Assembly (NCBI GenBank): GCA_019247245.1
Contig: JAFAPF010000419.1
Coordinates: forward strand, 1-12,117
Direction: 5' to 3'
Source: Rubrobacter sp.
Lineage (GTDB): Bacteria; Actinomycetota; Rubrobacteria; Rubrobacterales; Rubrobacteraceae
Length of the DNA: 12,117 bases
Positions 5,665-12,117 of the stretch are shown piece after piece. The translations under genes were made by a program, and so were the position numbers. The notes beneath the pieces are model-generated. The model made no database searches. It was not told the origin of the DNA and saw only the letters and a program-made list of their open reading frames with translations. Numbering within the stretch: position 1 is the first letter of the stretch; each line of letters begins with the position of its first letter.

Positions 5665-8079
5665 CTAGTTGCGTAAAGGCTTGCCATTCTCGAGCATCGC
5701 GGCGATGCGTTCCTTAGTCTTTTCGTTCTTGAGAAGCTCCAGGAACGCTTCTTTTTCTAACCTAAGTATATATTCCTCGCTTACCCACTGGGGTATCGAG
5801 AGATCTCCTCCAGTAAGAACATGGGCGAGGTGGCTGGCTATAACACCATCGTACTCTGTGGCGAAGCGGCCCCACTGCATTGTCTTGACGTCAACCTCCA
5901 GAGCCGCCCGGGTAATATCACCAGAAGCGTAGATGGTCTTTTCTCGGACGGGCGGAGCATAACCATCAGCGAGCTCTAGTACCTCGCGCTTGCCGGCGTC
6001 GATCAGGTGATCTACGTTCATCATTACCCGGTCTTCTTCTTTAAGGAAGCCCATCTCCCGAGCGTTCAGGGCGCTGCCCGAGACCTTCGCCTGCGCTATG
6101 GTCTCGAAGACCTCCTGGACGTAGGGCAGCGGCGGGGCGCTCGTGTGCATGGCCGGGGAGATGATCCTTCGGACCATCTCCTTTGTGCCACCGCCAGCGG
6201 GGATGAGACCCACGCCGGTCTCGACCAGTCCCATATAGGTCTCTCCCGCCGCGACGATCCGGTCGGAGTGCATACAGATCTCGGCGCCTCCCCCTACGGT
6301 CTGCCCATGTGGAGCCGCGACCACCGGCTTAGAGGCGAACCGGAAGCCCATAAGTAACCTCTGGAAGGTGTCCACGCTCTCCTCGAACTCATCCGGCGTT
6401 TCCTGATGCGCCCCTTCTGCGATCTCGTTGAGGTCCGCACCAACGCAGAAATTTGTGCCCTCGTTGCCGATCACAAGCCCGTCCCACTTATCCTCTTCCT
6501 CTAGCCGCCGCAAAGCCTCACTACCCATCTCTACCACGGCTTCGTCTATGGAGTTGCCCCTAGAGTGGATCTCAAGGCACAGAACCCCATCGTCTAGGTC
6601 CAGAAGGCTCGCCGAGTCGTTTCGGTCGATCTCGCCGCCCTCAAGCCGAACCTTCTTGAGCGAGAGCTCCATAGGGTCTTCGCGCACCGGTACGTAGTCA
6701 CCGTCTATCGGGCTGAACTGTAGCTCACGGGTTCCTTCCATCTTGTAGAAGCTCTCCTCACCACCGTCAAGCATCTCCTTGACCCAGTCGGCAACCTCGA
6801 TGTCGAGGGACTTCATGTGATCGACGGTGTTCCTTACACCGAGGAGATCCCACATCCTAAAGGGTCCAGCCTCATGACCGTAGCCCCACTCCATCGCGTG
6901 GTCCACATCCTCTAAGGTGTCGGAGATCTCCGGCACCCGCCGTGAGGCATAGGCGAGGTCAGGCAGTATAGTGTCCCGCAAGAACCGGGCGTACCGGTCC
7001 TCTTCGGCCTTGGACATAATGAAGCGAAGCCGCGCCCCCAAGTCGCCCTGCTCCTGTGCTTCCTCGGCGAGCGGTATGTCGGGGTTCTCAGGAGGCTCGT
7101 GCTCGAGGGTCTCCAGGTTCAGGACATCAAAGACCTTCTCGCCATTCCGCTCTTCGCGCTTGTAGAAGCCGCTGCCGGACTTCGCGCCTAACAGGTTTTG
7201 CTCCTCCAGCTCTTTGAGCTTTGCGGGTGGACGTAACTGCTCCCTCGACTCATCGTCTGTGACCGCCTCGTAGAGGTTCTCCGCGACCCCGATCGAGATA
7301 TCGAGGCCGACCTGATCTTGCAAGCGGAAGGTAGCCGTCTTGGGACGTCCGATCATAGGACCCGTTATGGCATCTAACTCCTCGACGCCATAACCTTCGT
7401 CGAAGGCGTAGCGCATAGAGTTGATCATGGAGAAGCTCCCGAGACGATTGCCAATAAAGTTCGGGGTGTCCTTTGCCAGCACGATGCCCTTGCCCAGGAC
7501 CCGTTCTCCGAAGACCTGCATCTCTTCGACGAGCTCGGGATCGGTATCTTCGGTCGGGATTATCTCCAAGAGCTTCAGGTAGCGCGGCGGGTTGAAGAAG
7601 TGGGTTCCCAAGAAACGTTTCTTAAACTCCTCGGATCGGTACTCGGCGATCTGGTGTAGCGGGATGCCGGAGGTGTTGGATGAGATAATCGCATCGTGCT
7701 TCGCCAGTTCCTCTACCCGAGCCATCAGCTCTTGCTTGGGCTCGAGCTTCTCGATTATGGCTTCGAGGACCCAGTCCGCGCCCGCAATACGTGTGAGATC
7801 GTCCTCGAAGTTTCCGATGCGCATCCTCTCGAGGACGCGCTTGCTCATGAGAGCTGGGGGCCTCGCATTCGTCATTTGCTCGAAGCCTTCGCGTACGATC
7901 CTGTTCCTGAACTCAGGCGATTCGAGCGTGAGCCCCTTTTTCTCCTCTTCCTCGGTCAGCTCTCCAGGCGTTATGTCTAAGAGCTCCACTTCCAGGCCAG
8001 CGTTAGCAGCGTGGGCGGCGATAGCAGCGCCCATCGTTCCTGCGCCGAGGACTGCAACCCGCTTTATCCGATGCGTCAT
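5665..8079 (-). CDS. fadN: 3-hydroxyacyl-CoA dehydrogenase/enoyl-CoA hydratase fusion, FadN type (804 aa)
   Basis: A bifunctional beta-oxidation enzyme: hydrates 2-enoyl-CoA and oxidises the 3-hydroxyacyl-CoA with NAD+. The domain order is dehydrogenase first (about 1-440) and hydratase second (about 495-700), as in Bacillus FadN and opposite to E. coli FadB. Dehydrogenase: Rossmann GAGTMG at 12-17, NTSG at 135-138, catalytic H160 in THFFNPPRYLKLLE, partner E172. Hydratase: oxyanion segment FCVGADL 544-550, GGGAE with E600, and E620 in GLVETGVGLIPAGGGTKE, so both crotonase glutamates are kept. The C-terminus (SEEYILRLEKEAFLELL to GKPLRN) is typical FadN. GGAGG lies five bases before the ATG. 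It is second in the operon, 162 bp after the ligase and 17 bp before the thiolase. The protein is very acidic (hand count 151 D+E, 90 K+R). Confidence 0.96.
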   Translation of the reverse strand: MTHRIKRVAVLGAGTMGAAIAAHAANAGLEVELLDITPGELTEEEEKKGLTLESPEFRNRIVREGFEQMTNARPPALMSKRVLERMRIGNFEDDLTRIAGADWVLEAIIEKLEPKQELMARVEELAKHDAIISSNTSGIPLHQIAEYRSEEFKKRFLGTHFFNPPRYLKLLEIIPTEDTDPELVEEMQVFGERVLGKGIVLAKDTPNFIGNRLGSFSMINSMRYAFDEGYGVEELDAITGPMIGRPKTATFRLQDQVGLDISIGVAENLYEAVTDDESREQLRPPAKLKELEEQNLLGAKSGSGFYKREERNGEKVFDVLNLETLEHEPPENPDIPLAEEAQEQGDLGARLRFIMSKAEEDRYARFLRDTILPDLAYASRRVPEISDTLEDVDHAMEWGYGHEAGPFRMWDLLGVRNTVDHMKSLDIEVADWVKEMLDGGEESFYKMEGTRELQFSPIDGDYVPVREDPMELSLKKVRLEGGEIDRNDSASLLDLDDGVLCLEIHSRGNSIDEAVVEMGSEALRRLEEEDKWDGLVIGNEGTNFCVGADLNEIAEGAHQETPDEFEESVDTFQRLLMGFRFASKPVVAAPHGQTVGGGAEICMHSDRIVAAGETYMGLVETGVGLIPAGGGTKEMVRRIISPAMHTSAPPLPYVQEVFETIAQAKVSGSALNAREMGFLKEEDRVMMNVDHLIDAGKREVLELADGYAPPVREKTIYASGDITRAALEVDVKTMQWGRFATEYDGVIASHLAHVLTGGDLSIPQWVSEEYILRLEKEAFLELLKNEKTKERIAAMLENGKPLRN

Positions 8080-8188
8080 TCGTACCTCCGTAGTCTATTG
8101 CCTTCCCCGACTAAGGATCACTCTATTAACGTACCCCAAACCAGGGTCCAGCGCTCTTGGCCCTTGAGTTCAATCATTCGAGCAGTTG

Positions 8189-8227
8189 GCGGTCGGGATC
8201 CAAGGAGACATCTAGGCTCCCGACCGC
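8189..8227 (-). promoter_or_regulatory. Stem-loop in the ligase-fadN intergenic gap (12 of 13 pairs)
   Basis: Arms 8189-8201 (GCGGTCGGGATCC) and 8215-8227 (GGCTCCCGACCGC) form a 13-bp stem with one mismatch and a 13-base loop, starting 14 bases after the ligase stop. There is no following T-tract in the direction of transcription. It may be a partial terminator, an mRNA-stability element, or a processing site that sets the ligase:FadN ratio; this role is inference. The remaining gap (8080-8188) shows no clear promoter. Confidence 0.5.
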
Positions 8228-8241
8228 GAAGGACAAATTAG

Positions 8242-9876
8242 CTAGCTCTGTGCGAACTGGTAGCCCTCGAATTGCTCGCGCAGCGCTAGCTTCCTGAATT
8301 TACCGGTTGCGGTCTTTGGGATCTCTTCGATGAACTCGTAGGCATCGGGGAGCCAGAACTTTGCGAAGTCACCCTGCAGGTGCTTCTGCAGATCCTCGGT
8401 GGTGGCCTCCTGCCCCTCCTTGAGGACTACGACTGCCAAAGGTCGTTCATCCCACTTCTCGTGGGGTATGGCGATCACAGCGGCCTCGGCGACGGCCTCG
8501 TGAGCCATCAGGGCGTTCTCCAGCTGGACCGAAGAAATCCACTCTCCACCCGATTTTACGAGGTCCTTATCACGATCCTGGATGTTGATGAAACCGTGCT
8601 CATCTATGCTAACGATATCGCCGGTCTTGAACCAACCATCCTCGGTAAAGTCCTCTGCGCCTTCTTCAGTATTGAAGTAGCTGCTGGCGACCCACGGACC
8701 CCGCACCTCGAGCTCACCCATAGTCTCATCGTCCCAGGGCACGAACTCATCGGTATCCTCATCGCGGGCCCTTATCTCGATGAACGGTACAGGATAGCCT
8801 TGCTTGGCCCTATAGTCGAGCTGCTCATCCTCGGGGAGCTCCAAAAGTTCCGAGGTGAGAGTAGAGACCGTGCCTATAGGGCTCATCTCCGTCATGCCCC
8901 ACGCATGGATAACATCGATACCGTGACGCTCTTTGTAAGCTTGAATGAGCCCTTTGGGTGCTGCCGAACCACCAATGATCATCGAACGCAACGCCGAGAG
9001 ATCATGGTTTTCAGGCTCCTCGTCCAAAGCCTCCAACACCGGGATGTAAACCGTGGGCACCCCCGCGGTGAGCGTAACCTTCTCCTGCTCGAGGTTCTCG
9101 ATAACGCTGTACGCGTCTAGGTGCGCACCCGGCATCATCTGTTTGGCTCCCACCAGCGTCGAGGCGAAGGGCAGACCCCAGGCGTTGACGTGGTACATTG
9201 GGACCACCGGCAAGACACAGTCTGTTTCCCTGAGTGCCAACGTGTTCCCCAACGCCACCATCATCGAGTGTAAGGCTATCGCCCGGTGCGAGTAGAGCGA
9301 CCCCTTCGGCCTCCCCGTAGTACCCGAGGTGTAACACAGCGCGGCCGCCTGCTTTTCGGGAAACTCCGGGTATGCGAACTCTTCCTCGTCGGCGTCGGCA
9401 AGCAGCTCTTCGTAAGAGGTCATGCCGTTCGGCACGGGATCTTCGCTGTGGTCGAATATGACCACATGCTTCACGTTCGTCTCCTCCCAGAACGACTCCA
9501 GGACTTCCATGAGGGTCCCATCCACCAGAAGGACCTTATCCTCGGCGTGGTTCACGATGTAGGATAAGTCGTCCTCGTGTAGCCGCGGGTTGATGGTGTG
9601 CAGTACTCCTCCCGAAACTGGAACGCCGAAGTAGGCCTCGAGGTGCTGGTAGTTATTAGGGGCGAGGGTGCCGACCCGCTCGCCGCTCTCCACCCCGAGT
9701 CTCTTTAGGGCAACGGCGAGCTTCTTGGCGCGAGAGACGAAGTCGGCGTAGGTGTAGCGGTGAAAGCTCTTGTCGGGCTTGCGGGTGACGATCTCCCTGT
9801 ACCCGTACAGCGTCTCGGCGCGCCGGAGCATGGTGGGCAGGGTCAGCTGGTAGTCTTGGATGAGGCCTTCTAGCAT
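8242..9876 (-). CDS. Fatty-acid--CoA ligase, AMP-forming (544 aa)
   Basis: An ANL-superfamily adenylate-forming enzyme: acyl-AMP formation from fatty acid and ATP, then thioester formation with CoA. Motifs: P-loop [11 protein letters not shown] at 182-192, GMTE at 327-330, TGD at 418-420, hinge/A8 [14 protein letters not shown] at 435-448, and catalytic Lys K526 in KTATGKFRK. Full length for the family. [14 protein letters not shown] and the A8 sequence KSGGEWIS are typical of the medium/long-chain acyl-CoA ligase branch rather than acetyl-CoA synthetases (family knowledge); chain length is not deducible. First gene of the minus-strand unit; AAGGAG lies five bases before the ATG. It provides the acyl-CoA used by the acyl-CoA dehydrogenase and FadN. 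No signal peptide or membrane helix is seen. Acidic like FadN. Confidence 0.94.
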   Translation of the reverse strand: MLEGLIQDYQLTLPTMLRRAETLYGYREIVTRKPDKSFHRYTYADFVSRAKKLAVALKRLGVESGERVGTLAPNNYQHLEAYFGVPVSGGVLHTINPRLHEDDLSYIVNHAEDKVLLVDGTLMEVLESFWEETNVKHVVIFDHSEDPVPNGMTSYEELLADADEEEFAYPEFPEKQAAALCYTSGTTGRPKGSLYSHRAIALHSMMVALGNTLALRETDCVLPVVPMYHVNAWGLPFASTLVGAKQMMPGAHLDAYSVIENLEQEKVTLTAGVPTVYIPVLEALDEEPENHDLSALRSMIIGGSAAPKGLIQAYKERHGIDVIHAWGMTEMSPIGTVSTLTSELLELPEDEQLDYRAKQGYPVPFIEIRARDEDTDEFVPWDDETMGELEVRGPWVASSYFNTEEGAEDFTEDGWFKTGDIVSIDEHGFINIQDRDKDLVKSGGEWISSVQLENALMAHEAVAEAAVIAIPHEKWDERPLAVVVLKEGQEATTEDLQKHLQGDFAKFWLPDAYEFIEEIPKTATGKFRKLALREQFEGYQFAQS

Positions 9877-9910
9877 CGCGTCTCCTTCCTTTCAACTTTA
9901 GAGGCAGCGT

Positions 9911-9942
9911 ACAGCACGCGCTATCGGCAGGACGCGTGCTGT
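9911..9942 (-). promoter_or_regulatory. Perfect 10-bp inverted repeat in the leader of the fad operon
   Basis: ACAGCACGCG, a 12-base spacer, and CGCGTGCTGT, 35 bases upstream of the ligase start codon. The arms are centred 22 bp apart, two helical turns, which suits a dimeric repressor; as RNA it is a GC-rich hairpin just upstream of the ribosome site. Either an operator for a fatty-acid regulator or a leader hairpin is possible. Upstream minus-strand TTGACC (about 10042-10047) could be a -35, but its 17-bp partner TTAACA is a poor -10. Confidence 0.45.
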
Positions 9943-10413
9943 CTCCGAAACCACTGCTTGCCCGTTAAGTGGCATATAACTTCGCGCAAAGGTTCCCTTC
10001 CCCAAAGGCTTTGTGACCGATGTTAACAAGCTAAACAGAAGGGGGTCAAGGTGGACCCATGAGCTGCTCCCGGTGAGAGTCGAAGACGAATTGGTGGTCC
10101 AATTAAGCTCCCGATTGTTTAGATAGGTCTACAGTGAGGGTTGGCTGAGGCGGTTGGGTTCTTGATGTCAGCTCCACTATGACTTGGCGCGTGGCCGCTT
10201 TGTTCTCTGAAGGGCCAGAAACTATCCCCAGCAGTAACAAAACCAGAGGATTGTGACCAAGTCCAAAGCGCCGATTACCAGTGCGATAGTTCCTCCACAC
10301 ATGCTTACTCAAACCTCTTAGCCTCTGTACCCTCACCAAAGAAACAGCCACTCCTGCCAATCTTCCTGGGGAGCCCAATCTACCGTAGATGACCAATCTT
10401 CCGCAGGCGGTGG
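9943..10413. other. Upstream region of the fad operon with little recognisable content
   Basis: It contains a perfect 6-bp inverted repeat AATTGG-TGGT-CCAATT (10089-10104), a 5-bp repeat GGGTC/GACCC near 10045-10060, and a doubtful small minus-strand ORF (listed separately). No RNA gene or terminator with a T-tract is seen. Confidence 0.4.
10103..10396 (-). CDS. Doubtful small ORF (97 aa, TTG start)
   Basis: An open frame on the same strand as, and 17 bp after, the small membrane protein gene. The N-terminal half is Arg-rich and unremarkable. The second half contains a hydrophobic run (NPLVLLLLGIVSG) followed by a Thr/Gln/Pro-rich end, which could be a lipoprotein-like or exported tail without a Cys. 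The ribosome site is poor (GGAAGA only) and the start is TTG. I recognise no family. It may be a chance frame or another decayed gene. Confidence 0.2.
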   Translation of the reverse strand: MVIYGRLGSPGRLAGVAVSLVRVQRLRGLSKHVWRNYRTGNRRFGLGHNPLVLLLLGIVSGPSENKAATRQVIVELTSRTQPPQPTLTVDLSKQSGA

Positions 10414-10782
10414 TTAGTTCGGGAGTACTTCGTGCGTAGGAAGTGGAGCAGGAGGATACGTAGGAGCAGGGGAAGGAGGAGAAGCAGCAGGGGAAAGAGG
10501 AGGAACAGGAGGAGGCTGCAGGTCCTTTTGGGCTGCTTCCTGCTTGGGAGGAGAAGATTGATCCTTCGGAGGCTCTTGCTCAGTAGGAGTTTGATCTTGT
10601 GGAGCCTCCTCTTGAGGAGGAAGCTGATCTTCCGGTGCTTCTACATTTCCCGAAGGGAACGCTAGCCACAGTAATAGTCCGATTAGCCCGAGCATGACCA
10701 GGAGATCGATCCCCAACCTCAAAAATCGGCCGCGCATGCTCCGTTTCCGAAACATGTACCGTCGCCGCCCTATTTTCCACAC
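10414..10782 (-). CDS. Small single-pass membrane protein with a Pro/Gln/Glu-rich tail (122 aa, GTG start)
   Basis: Not assigned to a family. Residues 1-21 are strongly basic (GRRRYMFRKRSMRGRFLR), 22-44 form one hydrophobic segment (IDLLVMLGLIGLLLWLAF), and the rest is low-complexity P/Q/E/K then P/S/A (EDQLPPQEEAPQDQTPTEQE to PPAPLPTHEVLPN). The positive-inside rule puts the tail outside the membrane, so it may be an uncleaved anchor or signal-anchor spanning the cell wall. The start is GTG, placed by GGGGGAG five bases upstream (10788-10794); a -10-like TACAAT lies at 10825-10820 without a clear -35. The purine-rich tandem-like DNA of the tail explains the open frames on the opposite strand. 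Pro-rich tails can arise from repeat expansion, so the length may vary between strains. Confidence 0.55.
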   Translation of the reverse strand: MWKIGRRRYMFRKRSMRGRFLRLGIDLLVMLGLIGLLLWLAFPSGNVEAPEDQLPPQEEAPQDQTPTEQEPPKDQSSPPKQEAAQKDLQPPPVPPLSPAASPPSPAPTYPPAPLPTHEVLPN

Positions 10783-10819
10783 GTTCTCTCCCCCACTCTA
10801 TCGCGCACCTTCACCCTGT

Positions 10820-10825
10820 ATTGTA
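10820..10825 (-). promoter_or_regulatory. -10-like element upstream of the small membrane protein
   Basis: TACAAT, five of six matches to TATAAT, 38 bases before the GTG start. No matching -35 was found, so this is only a candidate. Confidence 0.25.
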
Positions 10826-10861
10826 TCGGCCGAAGAAAAGGATCGTAGACCAGAGAGAAAA

Positions 10862-11250
10862 CTACTCGTCTCTTTCTTCTAGCCCGTTCGTACCGTCCCC
10901 CGTGTAGAGCCGAAAGAAGGTGTCCATGGTCTGCCGGTACTGCTCCAGGGGACTGGCTCAGAAGCTATGGTGCCTCCCCAGCTTGGATGATCGAATATAC
11001 CCTTCGAGCCGGTCCCCCCTCAGAGGTCTCCCACTTAGAAACGCATAAGCCTTACTTTTCCATCTGCCTCAAGGTCCTGTACAACGTGCCAGGGTTCATC
11101 GCCTCAAAGCCGAATGCCGCTGCACGCTCCATGAGCTCGTAGCCGTAAGAGTTCCACTCCCACAATGTCGGCAGGATCGGTAGCACCAACTAGTTCTTCG
11201 GATGGGCTTCGTCCTCTCGGAGCTTAGATAGCCGGGGTCAGGCCTCCCAT
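10862..11250 (-). pseudogene. phaQ: PadR-family regulator of the PhaQ (PHB-responsive repressor) type, decayed
   Basis: The minus strand carries a recognisable winged-helix PadR repressor in pieces. ATG 11250-11248 follows an AAGGAG site but that frame soon stops. The body reads DEAHPKN, TAG (11192-11190, where the family has Trp or Phe), then LWEWNSYGYELMERAAAFGF and EAMNPGTLYRTLRQMEK, TAA (11054-11052), then KWETSEGGPARRVYSIIQAG, then TAG (10967-10965). The C-terminal helix resumes in another frame after a TGA (10960-10958, at an expected Trp): ASPLEQYRQTMDTFFRLYTG, ending at TAG 10864-10862. The sequence SYGYELM...FGFEA...PGTLYRTLRQMEK...WETSEGGPARR.YSI is the hallmark of Bacillus PhaQ-like proteins, which repress polyhydroxybutyrate-related genes. 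At least four lesions make a functional product very unlikely. Confidence 0.88.
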
Positions 11251-11529
11251 TCTCCTTCTTCGCAACCTTCTTCCGTTTCTACGTGGAAGCTGATGAGAGT
11301 CCAAAGAGCAGTACATCTCCCGGTCCTTCGTCTTCTGGGTTCCCGCAACACGATCCCCAAAGCCCCGACGCGAAGTGGCTAGACGTTTTCACAGTTAGGG
11401 TGAGGAGATCTGGTATACGAGCATTGTGTTGGCCTTGATAAGATCAATCCTCCTCTGCCAACTGGCAAATGCGAAGACTACTCTCCAAGTCGGTTGTGGC
11501 ACCGTCGCTATACGGAGCTACCTATGATC
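11251..11529. other. Interval between the PadR remnant and the sugar-nucleotide gene
   Basis: No gene seen. Reading past the stop of the sugar-nucleotide gene on the minus strand gives two more stops within a few codons of each other region and a 39-codon open stretch (RIATVPQPTWRVVFAFASWQ and onward) of unknown origin. A 5-3-5 repeat TTGAT/ATCAA lies near 11435-11447. There is no terminator with a T-tract. Confidence 0.35.
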
Positions 11530-12117
11530 CTAGTGAACATCTTCGATGATCTCGGTTCTGCTTTCGACGGACTCGTCGGGGTAGACGCTCACTCCGGGCG
11601 AGATGGTAGCCTCTTCTCCCACGCTAGCCCCATCCCCGAGAGCGCTCCCCTCAAGCAAGCGGGCCCTGGCTTCTATGCGACACGAACGTCCGACCAGGGT
11701 GGTATTAAGCTCGGCTTCCTCACCAATTGAAGAACCCTCGGCCACGATGCTCCTGATTACCGAGGCACTCACCTCCACCGAAACGTTCGATCCCAAAACC
11801 GAGTAAGGACCGACGCGAGCGCCGGAGGAGAGCTGAACGTTATCCCCCAGGACTACCGGTGCTTCCAGCTGGCCCTCGTCCACCCGTGCGGGGCGCCCGA
11901 CGTAGACGCATTCCCGCAACCTTTCTCCCGGCAACCGTATACCCTGAACTTTGCCGTCCAGCACATCCTTCTGGGCACCCATGTACTGCTCGATGTTGCC
12001 GATGTCTTCCCAGTACCCCTCCATCACATACCCGTATATCAAGCGCCCCTCCTCAAGTATCTTGGGGAAGAGATCCTCTGAGAAGTCATACTCCTGCCCC
12101 TTCGGGATGTCATCAAG
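11530..12117 (-). CDS. Sugar-nucleotide pyrophosphorylase (mannose-1-phosphate guanylyltransferase-like), C-terminal part; runs off the right edge
   Basis: 195 residues and a stop are inside the window; the N-terminal catalytic part lies beyond it. The fragment begins LDDIPKGQEYDFSEDLFPKI, then YVMEGYWEDIGNIEQY (fragment residues 30-45), the conserved end of the nucleotidyltransferase domain of NDP-sugar pyrophosphorylases. From about residue 70 it has hexapeptide repeats of a left-handed beta-helix (VVLGDN, ARVGPY, SVLGSN, IVAEGS, SIGEEA, LGDGAS, VGEEAT, ISPGVS). The reaction is NTP plus sugar-1-phosphate to NDP-sugar, feeding cell-wall polysaccharide, glycan or compatible-solute synthesis. 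GDP-mannose is the best guess; glucose-1-phosphate enzymes are possible. Some bacterial relatives continue into a phosphomannomutase domain; here a TAG (11532-11530) ends the protein right after the helix, with another TAG four codons later. Confidence 0.86.
   Translation of the reverse strand, partial: LDDIPKGQEYDFSEDLFPKILEEGRLIYGYVMEGYWEDIGNIEQYMGAQKDVLDGKVQGIRLPGERLRECVYVGRPARVDEGQLEAPVVLGDNVQLSSGARVGPYSVLGSNVSVEVSASVIRSIVAEGSSIGEEAELNTTLVGRSCRIEARARLLEGSALGDGASVGEEATISPGVSVYPDESVESRTEIIEDVH

Noticed and set aside
7592..8167. 191-codon plus-strand open frame opposite FadN
   Set aside because: Antisense shadow of the FadN dehydrogenase domain; Ser/Arg-rich translation.
8380..9120. 246-codon plus-strand open frame opposite the acyl-CoA ligase
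   Set aside because: Antisense shadow of a gene with complete catalytic motifs; no ribosome site or family resemblance.
10432..10665. Arg-rich plus-strand frame opposite the Pro/Gln/Glu tail
   Set aside because: Its composition is the direct complement of the low-complexity tail codons; no ribosome site.
1875..11192. Reassigned or read-through UAG codon (TAG at Trp positions in EamA and PhaQ-like genes)
   Set aside because: The intact acyl-CoA dehydrogenase and FadN genes end in TAG. The PhaQ-like remnant also contains TAA, TGA and a frameshift, and the EamA gene has a frameshift too. Ordinary decay explains all of this.

Overview
The window looks like a chromosomal fatty-acid-metabolism neighbourhood from a Gram-positive-type bacterium. 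A Rubrobacter-like actinomycete is my best guess. This is an inference from the FadN-type HAD/ECH fusion next to a thiolase and an acyl-CoA ligase, the PhaQ-like PadR remnant, strong AAAGGAGG-type ribosome binding sites, and GTG/TTG starts. Several proteins are markedly acidic: my hand count for FadN is 151 Asp+Glu against 90 Lys+Arg. No taxonomic marker gene is present, so the assignment is weak.

Layout from left to right. (1) 1-921, minus strand: an NADPH:quinone-oxidoreductase/MDR-type gene cut off by the left edge, preceded in the same operon by a complete SDR dehydrogenase. (2) About 930-1800: no intact gene. It holds a perfect 8-bp inverted repeat upstream of the SDR, an 11-bp tandem duplication, a perfect 13-bp palindrome, and a minus-strand coding-like stretch broken by stops. 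(3) 1821-2677, plus: an EamA/DMT permease pseudogene with a nonsense codon at a Trp position and a later frameshift. (4) 2863-4053, plus: an intact acyl-CoA dehydrogenase of the glutaryl-CoA dehydrogenase/ACX4-like branch, very probably starting at a TTG placed by a perfect Shine-Dalgarno. (5) 4054-4468: decayed sequence and a hairpin. (6) 9876 down to 4469, minus: the core unit, acyl-CoA ligase, then FadN, then thiolase. (7) 9877-10413: leader with a perfect 10-bp inverted repeat, then a doubtful small ORF. (8) 10414-10782, minus: a small single-pass membrane protein with a Pro/Gln/Glu-rich tail. (9) 10862-11250, minus: a decayed PhaQ-like PadR regulator. (10) 11530-12117, minus: the C-terminal part of a sugar-nucleotide pyrophosphorylase with a left-handed beta-helix, cut off by the right edge.

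How the genes fit together: the ligase activates a fatty acid to acyl-CoA, the acyl-CoA dehydrogenase makes the 2-enoyl-CoA, FadN hydrates it and oxidises the 3-hydroxyacyl-CoA, and the thiolase cleaves the 3-ketoacyl-CoA. The dehydrogenase is transcribed separately, on the opposite strand and convergent with the operon. The SDR and quinone oxidoreductase are plausible accessory redox enzymes.

The most notable property is how much decay surrounds healthy genes: at least two recognisable pseudogenes and two unrecognised coding-like remnants. Three of the nonsense codons fall where the family has Trp. I see no CRISPR array, tRNA, rRNA, transposase or phage gene, and no convincing novel multi-gene system.
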